This document shows, piece by piece, positions 16,425 to 24,432 of a stretch of DNA of 64,000 nt; within the stretch, counting starts at the first letter, position 1, and every line of letters begins with the position of its first letter. Below the pieces are notes generated by a model. That model made no database searches. It was not told the DNA's origin and worked only from the letters and a program-made list of their open reading frames with translations. Source of the DNA: Acidimicrobiia bacterium. GTDB taxonomy: Bacteria > Actinomycetota > Acidimicrobiia > Acidimicrobiales > SKKL01. Position numbers and translations under genes: made by a program. The stretch lies in NCBI GenBank assembly GCA_041676705.1, contig JBAYRL010000007.1, positions 1 to 64,000 on the forward strand. The letters are read 5' to 3'.

Positions 16425-17027
16425 CTAGCGATCTAATGTGGTGTGTTTGAACTCGTTCAGTTGTGGCCATTCCTGCAACATGTTGATGATGTTGTTCACA
16501 ACCTCAATGGCAGGCTTACCATCAGCCGATGGTTCATCCATTAGCCGTACGAACGCGGCCTGACCATTTGCGATAAAGGTCGGCACACCCCAAACCGAGT
16601 TCTCGGCCACGGAAGCTTCATGCTCGCGCTGCACGGTCTTTAAGGCTTCTTTCGTGTCGACGAGCTCAAAAACCTCTTTCGCGGATAATCCAGAACCTTC
16701 AATGGCACCGCTCAGGTCGTCGCGACTAGCCAAGCTTCCGAAATCTACATGTCGCAGGTTAAACAGGTTGCGATGTAGGTCGTTGAAGGCCTCTGGAAAA
16801 TGGTCCCGTACCGCCATAGACACCTCTAGCGCTAAGAGTCCAGTGTCGGATTCGGTGTCTTGCCAGGCACAGCCCGGGTCGCTTTCTTCGACTTTCGCTT
16901 GCGTAAGCGAAAACGGGCTGAAGTGAACTTTCCAGTCGGCTCCCTGGGCTAAGCCGTCAAGGATATGAAGGTGAGCAATTCGAGCGAAAGGGCAGCGATA
17001 ATCAAAGGTCACTGTAAAAGAAGACAT
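16425..17027 (-). CDS. DsbA-family thioredoxin-fold protein (no CxxC)
   Basis: A 200-residue DsbA-fold protein (SFTVTFDYRCPFARIAHLHI at the N-terminus; NSVWGVPTFIANGQAAFVRL near the C-terminus with the cis-proline loop VPTF). The active-site motif reads CPFA, so only one cysteine of CxxC remains. That points to a glutathione- or mycothiol-dependent isomerase/transferase of the HCCA-isomerase or FrnE type rather than a disulfide oxidase. No signal peptide: cytoplasmic. It is the last gene of a leftward run with PAP2, hydrolase and acyl-CoA synthetase genes. Confidence 0.8.
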   Translation of the reverse strand: MSSFTVTFDYRCPFARIAHLHILDGLAQGADWKVHFSPFSLTQAKVEESDPGCAWQDTESDTGLLALEVSMAVRDHFPEAFNDLHRNLFNLRHVDFGSLASRDDLSGAIEGSGLSAKEVFELVDTKEALKTVQREHEASVAENSVWGVPTFIANGQAAFVRLMDEPSADGKPAIEVVNNIINMLQEWPQLNEFKHTTLDR

Positions 17028-17048
17028 ACCTAATTTAACCAGCGTTTC

Positions 17049-17642
17049 TTATGATCCCGGCGAATCAAGCGCTGGTAGAGGTGCTATTCGCACCGCAACT
17101 TCACCCAATAGAACCCCAAGTGCTGCACCGGCTAAGACGTCAGATGCATGGTGAATGCGCACATGAACGCGGCTAGTCGATACCAAAGCTGCCAGTGCGT
17201 ACCACAACGGGGCTTGATGATTTTGGTCTGACAATAGACGTGCGGCCATAAAGGCGGAACTGGCATGGCCGCTGGGAAAACTTGAGGTCACCGGAATTCG
17301 TAGTTTGTAAGGACGAAGCGCGCTGGCCACCGGACGTGTCCGCCGAAACAGCGACTTCACGGCGCCATTTACCAGGGCCGACTCAACGCCTAGCGCAGCT
17401 GCTAGACGAGTGGCGCGGTGCCAACCTCGCTCGTGGTCTAACACACCTTGCGCCGTACCGGCTAGGTGCCAAATAAGGCTCCAATCACCAAGTGCCGAAG
17501 CCGAATAATAAAGCCGATCGATTGGGGCTACCCCCCGAATGTTCTCCCACCATTGGTCGACCAAATCGTCGGTGTTATGGATACGTTCAACTAGCGCGCC
17601 AATAGAAGATTGGCGAGAACGAGAACGAAAAAACTTGGACAT
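17049..17642 (-). CDS. PAP2-family membrane phosphatase
   Basis: A 197-residue PAP2 phosphatase. All three signature motifs are present: KSLFRRTRP, SSFPSGHASSAF and SRVHVRIHHASDVLAGA. The family dephosphorylates lipid phosphates such as phosphatidic acid or undecaprenyl pyrophosphate. Hydrophobic stretches surround the motifs. ATG 17642 is chosen because AAGGA precedes it at the right distance; a TTG at 17663 would add seven residues. Confidence 0.88.
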   Translation of the reverse strand: MSKFFRSRSRQSSIGALVERIHNTDDLVDQWWENIRGVAPIDRLYYSASALGDWSLIWHLAGTAQGVLDHERGWHRATRLAAALGVESALVNGAVKSLFRRTRPVASALRPYKLRIPVTSSFPSGHASSAFMAARLLSDQNHQAPLWYALAALVSTSRVHVRIHHASDVLAGAALGVLLGEVAVRIAPLPALDSPGS

Positions 17643-17684
17643 TGAATCCTTGTACGGGTGCAACTGGCCAACAAAGGGACAGGA

Positions 17685-18524
17685 CTAAACGCCAAAAGCG
17701 AGTCGAATCCGTGCCGCGAATCTACTTGGATCTTCAAGAGGCCCAAAATGCCCCACCTCGGGGTGCTCTTCGAGAGTGGCATTAGGCATTGCCGCCACGA
17801 TCAAGTTAGCGGCGGCCGCGGTGTGGCTCTCTTCACCTCGAGCTACTGTGATCGGCACCGACATTTCACTTAGGTGTTCGAAAAGTCCATGGGTACCGCT
17901 AGTGCCATAAATAACGGCTTCGTCATCGCCCTGACATTTGAGCTCGACGCTACCGTCAGCCAGGTCAACAAAACCGTAATCTACATAGGCTTGTAAAACT
18001 TCGGGGTCTAGGGCGTTAAATGGAGGCTTTTGGGCATAGTTGTCGTAGGCAGCCTGGCGGGAATCAAAAACGTGACGGCGCTTGCGCGCCCCTTGAGCCA
18101 TAGGGTTCTCGGCCGCTTCTGCTACATCGGTGTGGGCCTTAGGAAACACAATCGGCTCGAAACAATACAAGGCCGCAAAGGTGCCAGGATGGCTGTATTC
18201 GGCCAACATTAAGGCGGCGCCACCCTTAGAATGCCCAACCCCAAACAGTGGTTGGGGAGACCCCAGTGCCTCGATAACAGCACCGATGTCGCGGCCGAAT
18301 TGTTGCCAATTGAACCCCGGCGGCAAGCTCGCACGGCTATCTCCGTGGGCACGCATGTCGACAGTGTAACAATGAAACGAATCGGCCAGGGCGTTCGCTA
18401 TGGGCAGCCAAACCTTGCCGTGAAATCCGGTGGCATGAGCAAACAATAGTGTCGGCCCACTGCCACCTAGATCGTGATAGACAATTTCGGTGCCATCGCT
18501 CGAAGATACACGGTGTGATGTCAC
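17685..18524 (-). CDS. Alpha/beta hydrolase
   Basis: A 279-residue alpha/beta hydrolase from GTG 18524. The oxyanion segment FAHATGFHGKVW, nucleophile elbow GVGHSKGGAAL and the late histidine in EEHPEVGHFGPLEDP are visible; the acid is probably in the YGTSGTHG..VPITVARGEE region. Substrate unknown. It starts 10 bases after the acyl-CoA synthetase stop, so the two are almost certainly co-transcribed. Confidence 0.88.
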   Translation of the reverse strand: MTSHRVSSSDGTEIVYHDLGGSGPTLLFAHATGFHGKVWLPIANALADSFHCYTVDMRAHGDSRASLPPGFNWQQFGRDIGAVIEALGSPQPLFGVGHSKGGAALMLAEYSHPGTFAALYCFEPIVFPKAHTDVAEAAENPMAQGARKRRHVFDSRQAAYDNYAQKPPFNALDPEVLQAYVDYGFVDLADGSVELKCQGDDEAVIYGTSGTHGLFEHLSEMSVPITVARGEESHTAAAANLIVAAMPNATLEEHPEVGHFGPLEDPSRFAARIRLAFGV

Positions 18525-18534
18525 GGCTTAACTC

Positions 18535-20157
18535 TTATAAGCCCAGTTCGTCGCGGGCCAACGTTGTTAGGCGCTTGTAGTCGACCTTGCCGTTTACAGC
18601 ACGACCAATGGTGTCAACCATGACCACATGTTTTGGTGCCTTATAACCAGCGAGCTGCGATTTTACGTGGTTGATTAGTTCGTCGGCCGAGGCTTGAGTG
18701 CCATCTTTAGCTTCCACCACGGCTGTTACAACTTGGCCGAATTTCTCATCGGGCACGCCCACGGCTACCGCGTCTGACACCCCGGGATGGGTTTTCAGAA
18801 CCTCTTCCACCTCTTCAGGGAACACCTTCTCACCACCGGTGTTAATGCACACCGAGCCGCGACCTAAGAGGGTGAGCGTACCGTCGGCTTCTACCGTGGC
18901 GTAGTCACCCGGCATGGAATAGCGCTGGCCGTCGATAGTGATGAAGGTTTCGGCGGTCTTCTTTTCATCTTTGTAATAGCCAAGGGGTTGTAGCCCACCC
19001 ACCGCTACACGGCCGATTTCGCCGGAACCTGGTTTTACGTCTTGGCCGTTGTCATCGATCACTCGAGCTTCGGTTCCAAGGTCAAATTTGGCGGTCTTGG
19101 CGGCCATTCCTCCACCCGAGATTGACTGACCCATGCCTAAGGCTTCCGACGAAGAAAAAGCGTCAACCAAGATCATGTCAGGATGATGTTTGAGAAGACC
19201 TTGCTTAACGCTTTCGCTCCACATGACACCCGAGGAGTTCATCATCTTCAAACTGGTAATGTCCCACTTGTTGGGGGAAGAGTCGAGGGCTGCCACCATG
19301 GGCTTGGTGAACACGTCTCCAACTACCGCCACACCGTTCACGCCTTCACGCTCAATGGTGTCGAGCATTTCTACCACGTCATAGGAACGACCGGCGAGCG
19401 TAACCACCGCGCCGCCGGTGAGCAGGCCAATCAAGGCGCTAAACCAGCCGGTGCCATGCATAATCGGACATGCGGGCAATGTGACTAAACCAGGGTCTGG
19501 CAGGCTAGCAGCGAAAGCTTCGTAGTCGGGTTCGCCAGCCAAAACCGCATTGTTGGGGCTTCCCAGACGTGAAATGAGATCTTCTTGTTGCCACATAACG
19601 CCCTTGGGCATTCCTGTGGTGCCCCCGGTGTAGAGCATCAAAATGTGCTCACCTTTACGACCCCATGGTGCAGTTACACGTTCGGGATGGGAAGTCGCCG
19701 CATCTTCATAGGGAGTGGCCCAATCCGGGCAGCTACCGTGCCCATCGTCAACCCAGAACCAACCCTTTACCCCTGGTACCCGATCACGAACGGCTTCAAT
19801 CCGTTCCGAGAACACCCCGTGGAAAACAACCGCCACGGTGTCCGAGTTATCCCAAAGATATACCAGCTCTTCATCCATATAGCGGTAATTGGTGTTGACC
19901 GGAACTAGCCCAGCTTTAAATATTCCGAACTGTGATTCCATATATTCGGCACAGTTATAAAGATATTGCGCCACCTTGTCTTGCTCGTTTACACCCAAGC
20001 TCAACAAGGCATTGGCGAAGCCGTTCGCCCGTTCATCCATTTCTTTCCAGCTGCGATGGGTATCGGCGTGCGCCAGGGCCAGGCGATCTCCGGCCACGTT
20101 GGCGATGGTCTCCCAAACGTCAGCAAAATTCCAAGTAGTTAAAGCGTTAGTCCCCAT
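18535..20157 (-). CDS. Acyl-CoA synthetase (AMP-forming, FadD-like)
   Basis: A 540-residue ANL-superfamily enzyme that activates a carboxylic acid to its CoA thioester via an adenylate. The P-loop-like motif LMLYTGGTTGMPKGVMW is near residue 175; the hinge region YYKDEKKTAETF and GEKVFPEEVEEVLKTHPGV follow; the C-terminal lysine is probably in GRAVNGKVDYK. It heads a leftward operon with a hydrolase, and is divergent to an acyl-CoA dehydrogenase 35 bases away, suggesting a shared regulatory region and a common catabolic role. Confidence 0.93.
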   Translation of the reverse strand: MGTNALTTWNFADVWETIANVAGDRLALAHADTHRSWKEMDERANGFANALLSLGVNEQDKVAQYLYNCAEYMESQFGIFKAGLVPVNTNYRYMDEELVYLWDNSDTVAVVFHGVFSERIEAVRDRVPGVKGWFWVDDGHGSCPDWATPYEDAATSHPERVTAPWGRKGEHILMLYTGGTTGMPKGVMWQQEDLISRLGSPNNAVLAGEPDYEAFAASLPDPGLVTLPACPIMHGTGWFSALIGLLTGGAVVTLAGRSYDVVEMLDTIEREGVNGVAVVGDVFTKPMVAALDSSPNKWDITSLKMMNSSGVMWSESVKQGLLKHHPDMILVDAFSSSEALGMGQSISGGGMAAKTAKFDLGTEARVIDDNGQDVKPGSGEIGRVAVGGLQPLGYYKDEKKTAETFITIDGQRYSMPGDYATVEADGTLTLLGRGSVCINTGGEKVFPEEVEEVLKTHPGVSDAVAVGVPDEKFGQVVTAVVEAKDGTQASADELINHVKSQLAGYKAPKHVVMVDTIGRAVNGKVDYKRLTTLARDELGL

Positions 20158-20192
20158 GGAAGAGACATCTTAGAACTTTTCCCTCGGCTAGC

Positions 20193-21323
20193 GTGGCGTA
20201 CGTGGATTTTGAACTGCCTAGCGACGATGATCCTCGTCGACTAGAGATACGTGAATGGTTGGCGAGGAACCCTAATCCAACCGGTAAAGAATTGGCGGAA
20301 GCAGGCCTGGTAGCACCTCATTGGCCCAAACCATATGGGCTTGATGCCGCGCCAATGCATCAGCTAATTATCGATGAGGAGTTGAAATCGGCCGGGGTGG
20401 CGCGGCCGAGCAACACCATTGGCATTGGTTGGGCTGGTCCCACCATCTTGCATGCCGGAACAGAGGAGCAAAAAAGCAGATATTTGCCTCCGCTGCTCTC
20501 CGGTGAAGAGATTTGGTGCCAACTCTTCAGCGAACCTGAAGCAGGTTCCGATTTAGCTTCGCTTCGAACTACCGCCACCAAAGATGGCGACACTTGGGTC
20601 ATCAACGGCCAGAAGATTTGGAACTCGGGTGCGCACGCCTCGAAATTTGGCATTCTGATTGCCCGCACTAACGCCGATGTGCCCAAACATCAAGGTATTT
20701 CATACTTTATCTGCCCTATGGATGCACCGGGGGTAGAAGTGCGACCAATCGTTGACATGACCAGTGGCCATACCTTCAACGAAGTATTTCTTACCGATGT
20801 TCGTCTCGGCGCCGATGCCCTGGTGGGTGAAGAGAACCGTGGTTGGGCGCTTGCCAAGGTAACGCTAGGCAACGAGCGGGTTTCGCTTTCTAGCGGAGGT
20901 GCCTTGTGGGGTATGGGTCCCACCGCTGAAGATCTCTTGGATGTAGTGCGAAAATCTGGAGGCTGCACTGATCCGATCATGCGCCAAGAATTGGCTGCAC
21001 TTCACATTGAATCGGAACTGCTGCGCCTAATTCGATTGCGTACTTTAACGGCGGCCATCAAGGGCGAAGCTCCGGGGCCCGAGGCGTCCATCCGCAAGAT
21101 CTTGGCTGATGAGCATGGTCAACGCATCATGGGTGCTGCCAAGTCCTTGACCGGTGCCGGCGGCATGTTGTCGAGCCATGGACCAATGGGCGACGAACCT
21201 GCGTTGTGGCATTATGGCTTCTTGTTCGGCCCGGCCTTAACCGTGGGTGGTGGAACCGGTGAGGTGCAACGCAACATTATTGCCGAGCGCGTTTTAGGCC
21301 TTCCCCACGATCCTGGCGCATAA
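20193..21323 (+). CDS. Acyl-CoA dehydrogenase
   Basis: A 376-residue flavoprotein of the acyl-CoA dehydrogenase family. Motifs include CQLFSEPEAGSDLASLRTTA (FAD/substrate), GQKIWNSGAH, GWALAKVTLGNERVSLSSGG and GGGTGEVQRNIIAERVLGLP near the end. It lacks an extended N-terminus, being short like many actinobacterial FadE proteins that act as heterotetramers on steroid or fatty side chains; a partner FadE is not next to it. Start GTG 20193; no strong ribosome site. Confidence 0.92.
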   Translation: MAYVDFELPSDDDPRRLEIREWLARNPNPTGKELAEAGLVAPHWPKPYGLDAAPMHQLIIDEELKSAGVARPSNTIGIGWAGPTILHAGTEEQKSRYLPPLLSGEEIWCQLFSEPEAGSDLASLRTTATKDGDTWVINGQKIWNSGAHASKFGILIARTNADVPKHQGISYFICPMDAPGVEVRPIVDMTSGHTFNEVFLTDVRLGADALVGEENRGWALAKVTLGNERVSLSSGGALWGMGPTAEDLLDVVRKSGGCTDPIMRQELAALHIESELLRLIRLRTLTAAIKGEAPGPEASIRKILADEHGQRIMGAAKSLTGAGGMLSSHGPMGDEPALWHYGFLFGPALTVGGGTGEVQRNIIAERVLGLPHDPGA

Positions 21324-21394
21324 TGCCATGAGTCCTATGCTAGTGGCGGCCTCGCCACGGTGGGGTTTAGCCAAAACCAGGAGACACCGTTTTC

Positions 21395-21601
21395 GTGCCT
21401 AATACCAAAAGTGAAGCCAACGACGAGCTGAAGCGCCACCAAAAAGTGGTAGCAACCACCGATCTCATTGGGGTACCCGCGGGCACCAAAGGCAAAGTTT
21501 TGCTAGTGAACGGAATCGGCCCTTGGATCCGTTACCGCGTGCTCTTTGAAAACAACGTAGAGCGCGGCAATGTGCTTCGCAGTGAAATCGAGCCACGGTA
21601 G
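21395..21601 (+). CDS. Small protein with SH3-like fold pattern
   Basis: A 68-residue protein from GTG 21395. After a charged leader (ANDELKRHQKVVATTDLIGV) comes PAGTKGKVLLVNGIGPWIRY and RVLFENNVERGNVLRSEIEP. The alternating beta pattern with G..G and W resembles small SH3-like or KOW-type barrels. It is followed by a clear hairpin terminator, supporting its reality. Function unknown. Confidence 0.65.
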   Translation: MPNTKSEANDELKRHQKVVATTDLIGVPAGTKGKVLLVNGIGPWIRYRVLFENNVERGNVLRSEIEPR

Positions 21602-21666
21602 GCGGCCAAGCGCTGGTCAAGTGTTCAGTCACGCTTGATGGGCTGTTTTGAAGTTAATGTTTGGCG

Positions 21667-21689
21667 GCGGTTCAACTAGGTTGAACCGC
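21667..21689. terminator. Hairpin terminator between convergent genes
   Basis: Perfect inverted repeat GCGGTTCAAC (21667-21676) / GTTGAACCGC (21680-21689) with a 3-base loop, followed by a short T-run some bases later (AATTTT). It separates the small plus-strand gene from the leftward SRPBCC gene. Confidence 0.7.
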
Positions 21690-21715
21690 ACGGCCAATTT
21701 TGGTGTCAGCTAAGT

Positions 21716-22171
21716 TTATGCCTCGGCCTCAACCAGGCGTTTTAGGTTTTCCAACGAGGCAGTGATGTTGCCTTCATGACGTTTGGGGAAACCGGCCAAT
21801 CGCAAGGCCCAAGGGGCTTTCGAGGTTGATAGATCGAAAGTTTCGGTGACCAGTGAGTGGCCCGAAGGCAGTTCACGAATCGTGTAGCGCCAACGATGAC
21901 CACCAAAGTGTGCCCAAGCGATGTTGTGATTCAGCTCGAATTCAACCACACGAGAGGTCATCTTGTAGCGCACACCGAACATTTTCATCGACATGCCAAA
22001 GCGATCACCGTTAGAAAGTTCGGTCGGCCCGAAAATAGCTGCCTTCACGCTTTGATCCCCCGAAATTTCGGCGTGGTGAGCAGGTTGGCGTAGGTAATGA
22101 AAAACCTGCTCTGGTCTGGCCTCAATTTCGATGGATGCCCAGGCTTGGTCGCGATCGCTGTGGCTATGCAT
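21716..22171 (-). CDS. SRPBCC-family protein
   Basis: A 151-residue START/Bet v1-like protein (SIEIEARPEQVFHYLRQPAH at the N-terminus, FGMSMKMFGVRYKMTSRVVE in the middle, a long C-terminal helix LKRLVEAEA). The family forms a hydrophobic cavity for lipids or polyketides; no catalytic residue can be inferred. It follows the nitronate monooxygenase gene by eight bases and is the last gene of a four-gene leftward run. Confidence 0.85.
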   Translation of the reverse strand: MHSHSDRDQAWASIEIEARPEQVFHYLRQPAHHAEISGDQSVKAAIFGPTELSNGDRFGMSMKMFGVRYKMTSRVVEFELNHNIAWAHFGGHRWRYTIRELPSGHSLVTETFDLSTSKAPWALRLAGFPKRHEGNITASLENLKRLVEAEA

Positions 22172-22179
22172 GCCTGTTA

Positions 22180-23151
22180 TTAAACCAGGTGATACGAATT
22201 AAGCTTGCCCAACACGGCTTCGGCTTCTTCAACAAAGCGCAATACCAGCTCTCCAGCCGGAACAACCTCTCCAATAGCGCCGGCGCCTTGGCCAGCTGGC
22301 CAAAACTCTTTAGATGGGTCAACTTCGGTGGAAGAATCGGCGCCTAGATGGTTGGCCCCATCGGTAACCGAGCGCATAAATTGCTGTGGAAAAGGTTGCA
22401 GCTCATCAGGGTTATCTTCCCAATATTGGGTGTAGTCGTTTCGTACCACCCGACATGTTTTACCGGTGTAGCCACGTGAAATTACCGTGCCGTCATCGGG
22501 CAGGTTAAGCAGGGTTTCTTTATAACCGGGGGTGGTCCGAGCCTCGGGCGTGGCGATGAAGCGGGTCCCAATCCAGACTCCGTCAGCGCCAAGTGACAAC
22601 GCTGCTGCCAAACCCCGTCCGTCTACAATTCCACCAGCTGCCACTACCGGTACTCGATCGCCGACGGCATCTACAATTTGGGGCACTAATGCCATGGTGG
22701 CCACTTGACCAGTGTGTCCGCCAGCTTCGGTGCCTTGTGCCACCACAATGTCACAGCCTGCTTCCACCGCTGCAATAGCGTGGCGGACCTTGCCACACAT
22801 ATTCATAACCAGCACATTGTTGGCATGGCATAGGTCGATGACATCGCGTGGTACACCAAGGCCCGCCACAAATACTTCGGCACCACCATCGATAATGGCT
22901 TGTACCTTGGCTTCTAAATCGCCGGGAGAGGCCGTAAGAAGGTCAACTCCAAAGGGTTTTTGCGTGGCTTTCCTGACTCGGGAAATTTCTCCTACCATTT
23001 CGTCAAAACCCATGGTAGAAGCGCCCATGCAGCCAAAACCGCCAGCTTCGGTGACTGCGGTTACGAGTTCGTGATAAGAAACTCCGCCCATACCCGCCAG
23101 CATTACAGGGTGCTCAATTTGTAGAGCTTCAGTTAAACGTGTGCGTAACAT
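22180..23151 (-). CDS. Nitronate monooxygenase-family flavoprotein
   Basis: A 323-residue TIM-barrel flavoprotein. HPVMLAGMGGVSYHELVTAV, GGFGCMGASTM, VAQGTEAGGHTGQ (with the family's active-site His), VPVVAAGGIVDGRGLAAAL and GADGVWIGTRFIAT define the class I/II nitronate monooxygenase and 2-nitropropane dioxygenase family. Many actinobacterial members have unknown substrates; the lipid-gene context does not fix it. Confidence 0.9.
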   Translation of the reverse strand: MLRTRLTEALQIEHPVMLAGMGGVSYHELVTAVTEAGGFGCMGASTMGFDEMVGEISRVRKATQKPFGVDLLTASPGDLEAKVQAIIDGGAEVFVAGLGVPRDVIDLCHANNVLVMNMCGKVRHAIAAVEAGCDIVVAQGTEAGGHTGQVATMALVPQIVDAVGDRVPVVAAGGIVDGRGLAAALSLGADGVWIGTRFIATPEARTTPGYKETLLNLPDDGTVISRGYTGKTCRVVRNDYTQYWEDNPDELQPFPQQFMRSVTDGANHLGADSSTEVDPSKEFWPAGQGAGAIGEVVPAGELVLRFVEEAEAVLGKLNSYHLV

Positions 23152-23196
23152 GGCAACAGCGTAGCGCTCGGGCGAAAGCCACGACGCTGCGACTGC

Positions 23197-24432
23197 TTAG
23201 TTCCTAGGCGCGAATGCCGCTGGGCCGCTTAACGCTCCGCGTTTCCAATGTGAAGGCATAAAGGCAATACCGCGAGGAGAATCTTCAAATAACCAGCGTG
23301 CGAACTGTTGCCGGTTCCAAAGCGAGAGCCCGATCACTCTGATGGCGGTTTCAGCTCGCCACGGAGCAGCAATTATTTTATTTAACAGACTCGCCATGCG
23401 AGCATCGGCAAACAAGGTTTGTTGCAGTGCTTTCTCATAGGCCAAAGCCACGGTTTGCACCTCATCGACCGTCGGGCTAGAGCCCTGGGTTAAACCCACC
23501 GCGTCGGCAGCCAAACGTCCGCTTAACAAGGCTTGGCCGATGCCTTCGCCCGTTAACACGTCACCTGCTCGCACGGCGTCGCCCACGAAAAGGAAACGCC
23601 CCCAAGTAGGGGTCGCGGCGGTGACCCCGGCCGGAATAGGCCAAGCACGGTGGGTGTCTTCAGGCTCAGCGTGGGTACCAAGTACCCTTAGAATCGCTGG
23701 TCTTTTCAACAGCTCAGGCCATAGACGGGCTAGTTCAGCGCCCTTCATTCGCTCGCCTCTCAGCACCCCAAAACCCACGTTGGCGCCATTCTCACCAACT
23801 GGAAACGACCACACGTAGCCAGGCAACAGATCGGGTTCAAACCAAATATGAAGGTTGGATGAACCCGGTGCGGTGTTGGTGAAGTATTGGCGGAAAGCGT
23901 GCCATTCGCCTCGGTATCCACTTTGGGCGGCACCAAGCATCCGCGCTAATGGTGACCACATGCCATCGGCCCCAATGGCCCATCGGGCGCTTACCTCACC
24001 TAAGTTAGAAAAACCCAGCTTAACGGCGGTGGCATCTTGGCTGGCGCTGGTAAGTGAAGCCCCAGGGAAGAATTGAACCCCAGTTTCGATGGCGGTTTGC
24101 AACAACGCATCGTCAAGTTCCATACGCCGTGTTACCGCGGCAAAAACGCCGGGCCCCCTTGGCAATGGTAGCGAAACGATATGGCGATAAGGCGAATGTA
24201 AGACCGCCTCGGTGACCGTGGTCCATGACGGGACCACGGCCGGTTGAAACCCGAGACTTTCCAGCTCACGCAGGGCCAAGGTGGTGAGCCCATCACCGCA
24301 GGTTTTATCGCGTGGAAATTGTGCTTTGTCGAAAAGCCCGACGCTGAAACCTAAGCGTGTTAGATGAATAGCGGTTGCGGTGCCAGCCGGGCCAGCGCCA
24401 ACAATCACTGCATCAAAATCTAGTTGGCTCAT
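23197..24432 (-). CDS. FAD-dependent oxidoreductase, geranylgeranyl-reductase family
   Basis: A 411-residue flavoprotein with the dinucleotide motif VIVGAGPAGTATAIHL at the N-terminus, PRDKTCGDGLTTLAL typical of the geranylgeranyl-reductase family, and FLFVGDAVRAGDVLTGEGIG for the second FAD motif. Relatives reduce isoprenoid chains (menaquinone, archaeal lipids, chlorophyll phytyl). In actinobacteria a role in menaquinone side-chain saturation (MenJ) is known for relatives; here that is inference. Start overlaps the VanW-protein stop by four bases (ATGA). Confidence 0.85.
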   Translation of the reverse strand: MSQLDFDAVIVGAGPAGTATAIHLTRLGFSVGLFDKAQFPRDKTCGDGLTTLALRELESLGFQPAVVPSWTTVTEAVLHSPYRHIVSLPLPRGPGVFAAVTRRMELDDALLQTAIETGVQFFPGASLTSASQDATAVKLGFSNLGEVSARWAIGADGMWSPLARMLGAAQSGYRGEWHAFRQYFTNTAPGSSNLHIWFEPDLLPGYVWSFPVGENGANVGFGVLRGERMKGAELARLWPELLKRPAILRVLGTHAEPEDTHRAWPIPAGVTAATPTWGRFLFVGDAVRAGDVLTGEGIGQALLSGRLAADAVGLTQGSSPTVDEVQTVALAYEKALQQTLFADARMASLLNKIIAAPWRAETAIRVIGLSLWNRQQFARWLFEDSPRGIAFMPSHWKRGALSGPAAFAPRN

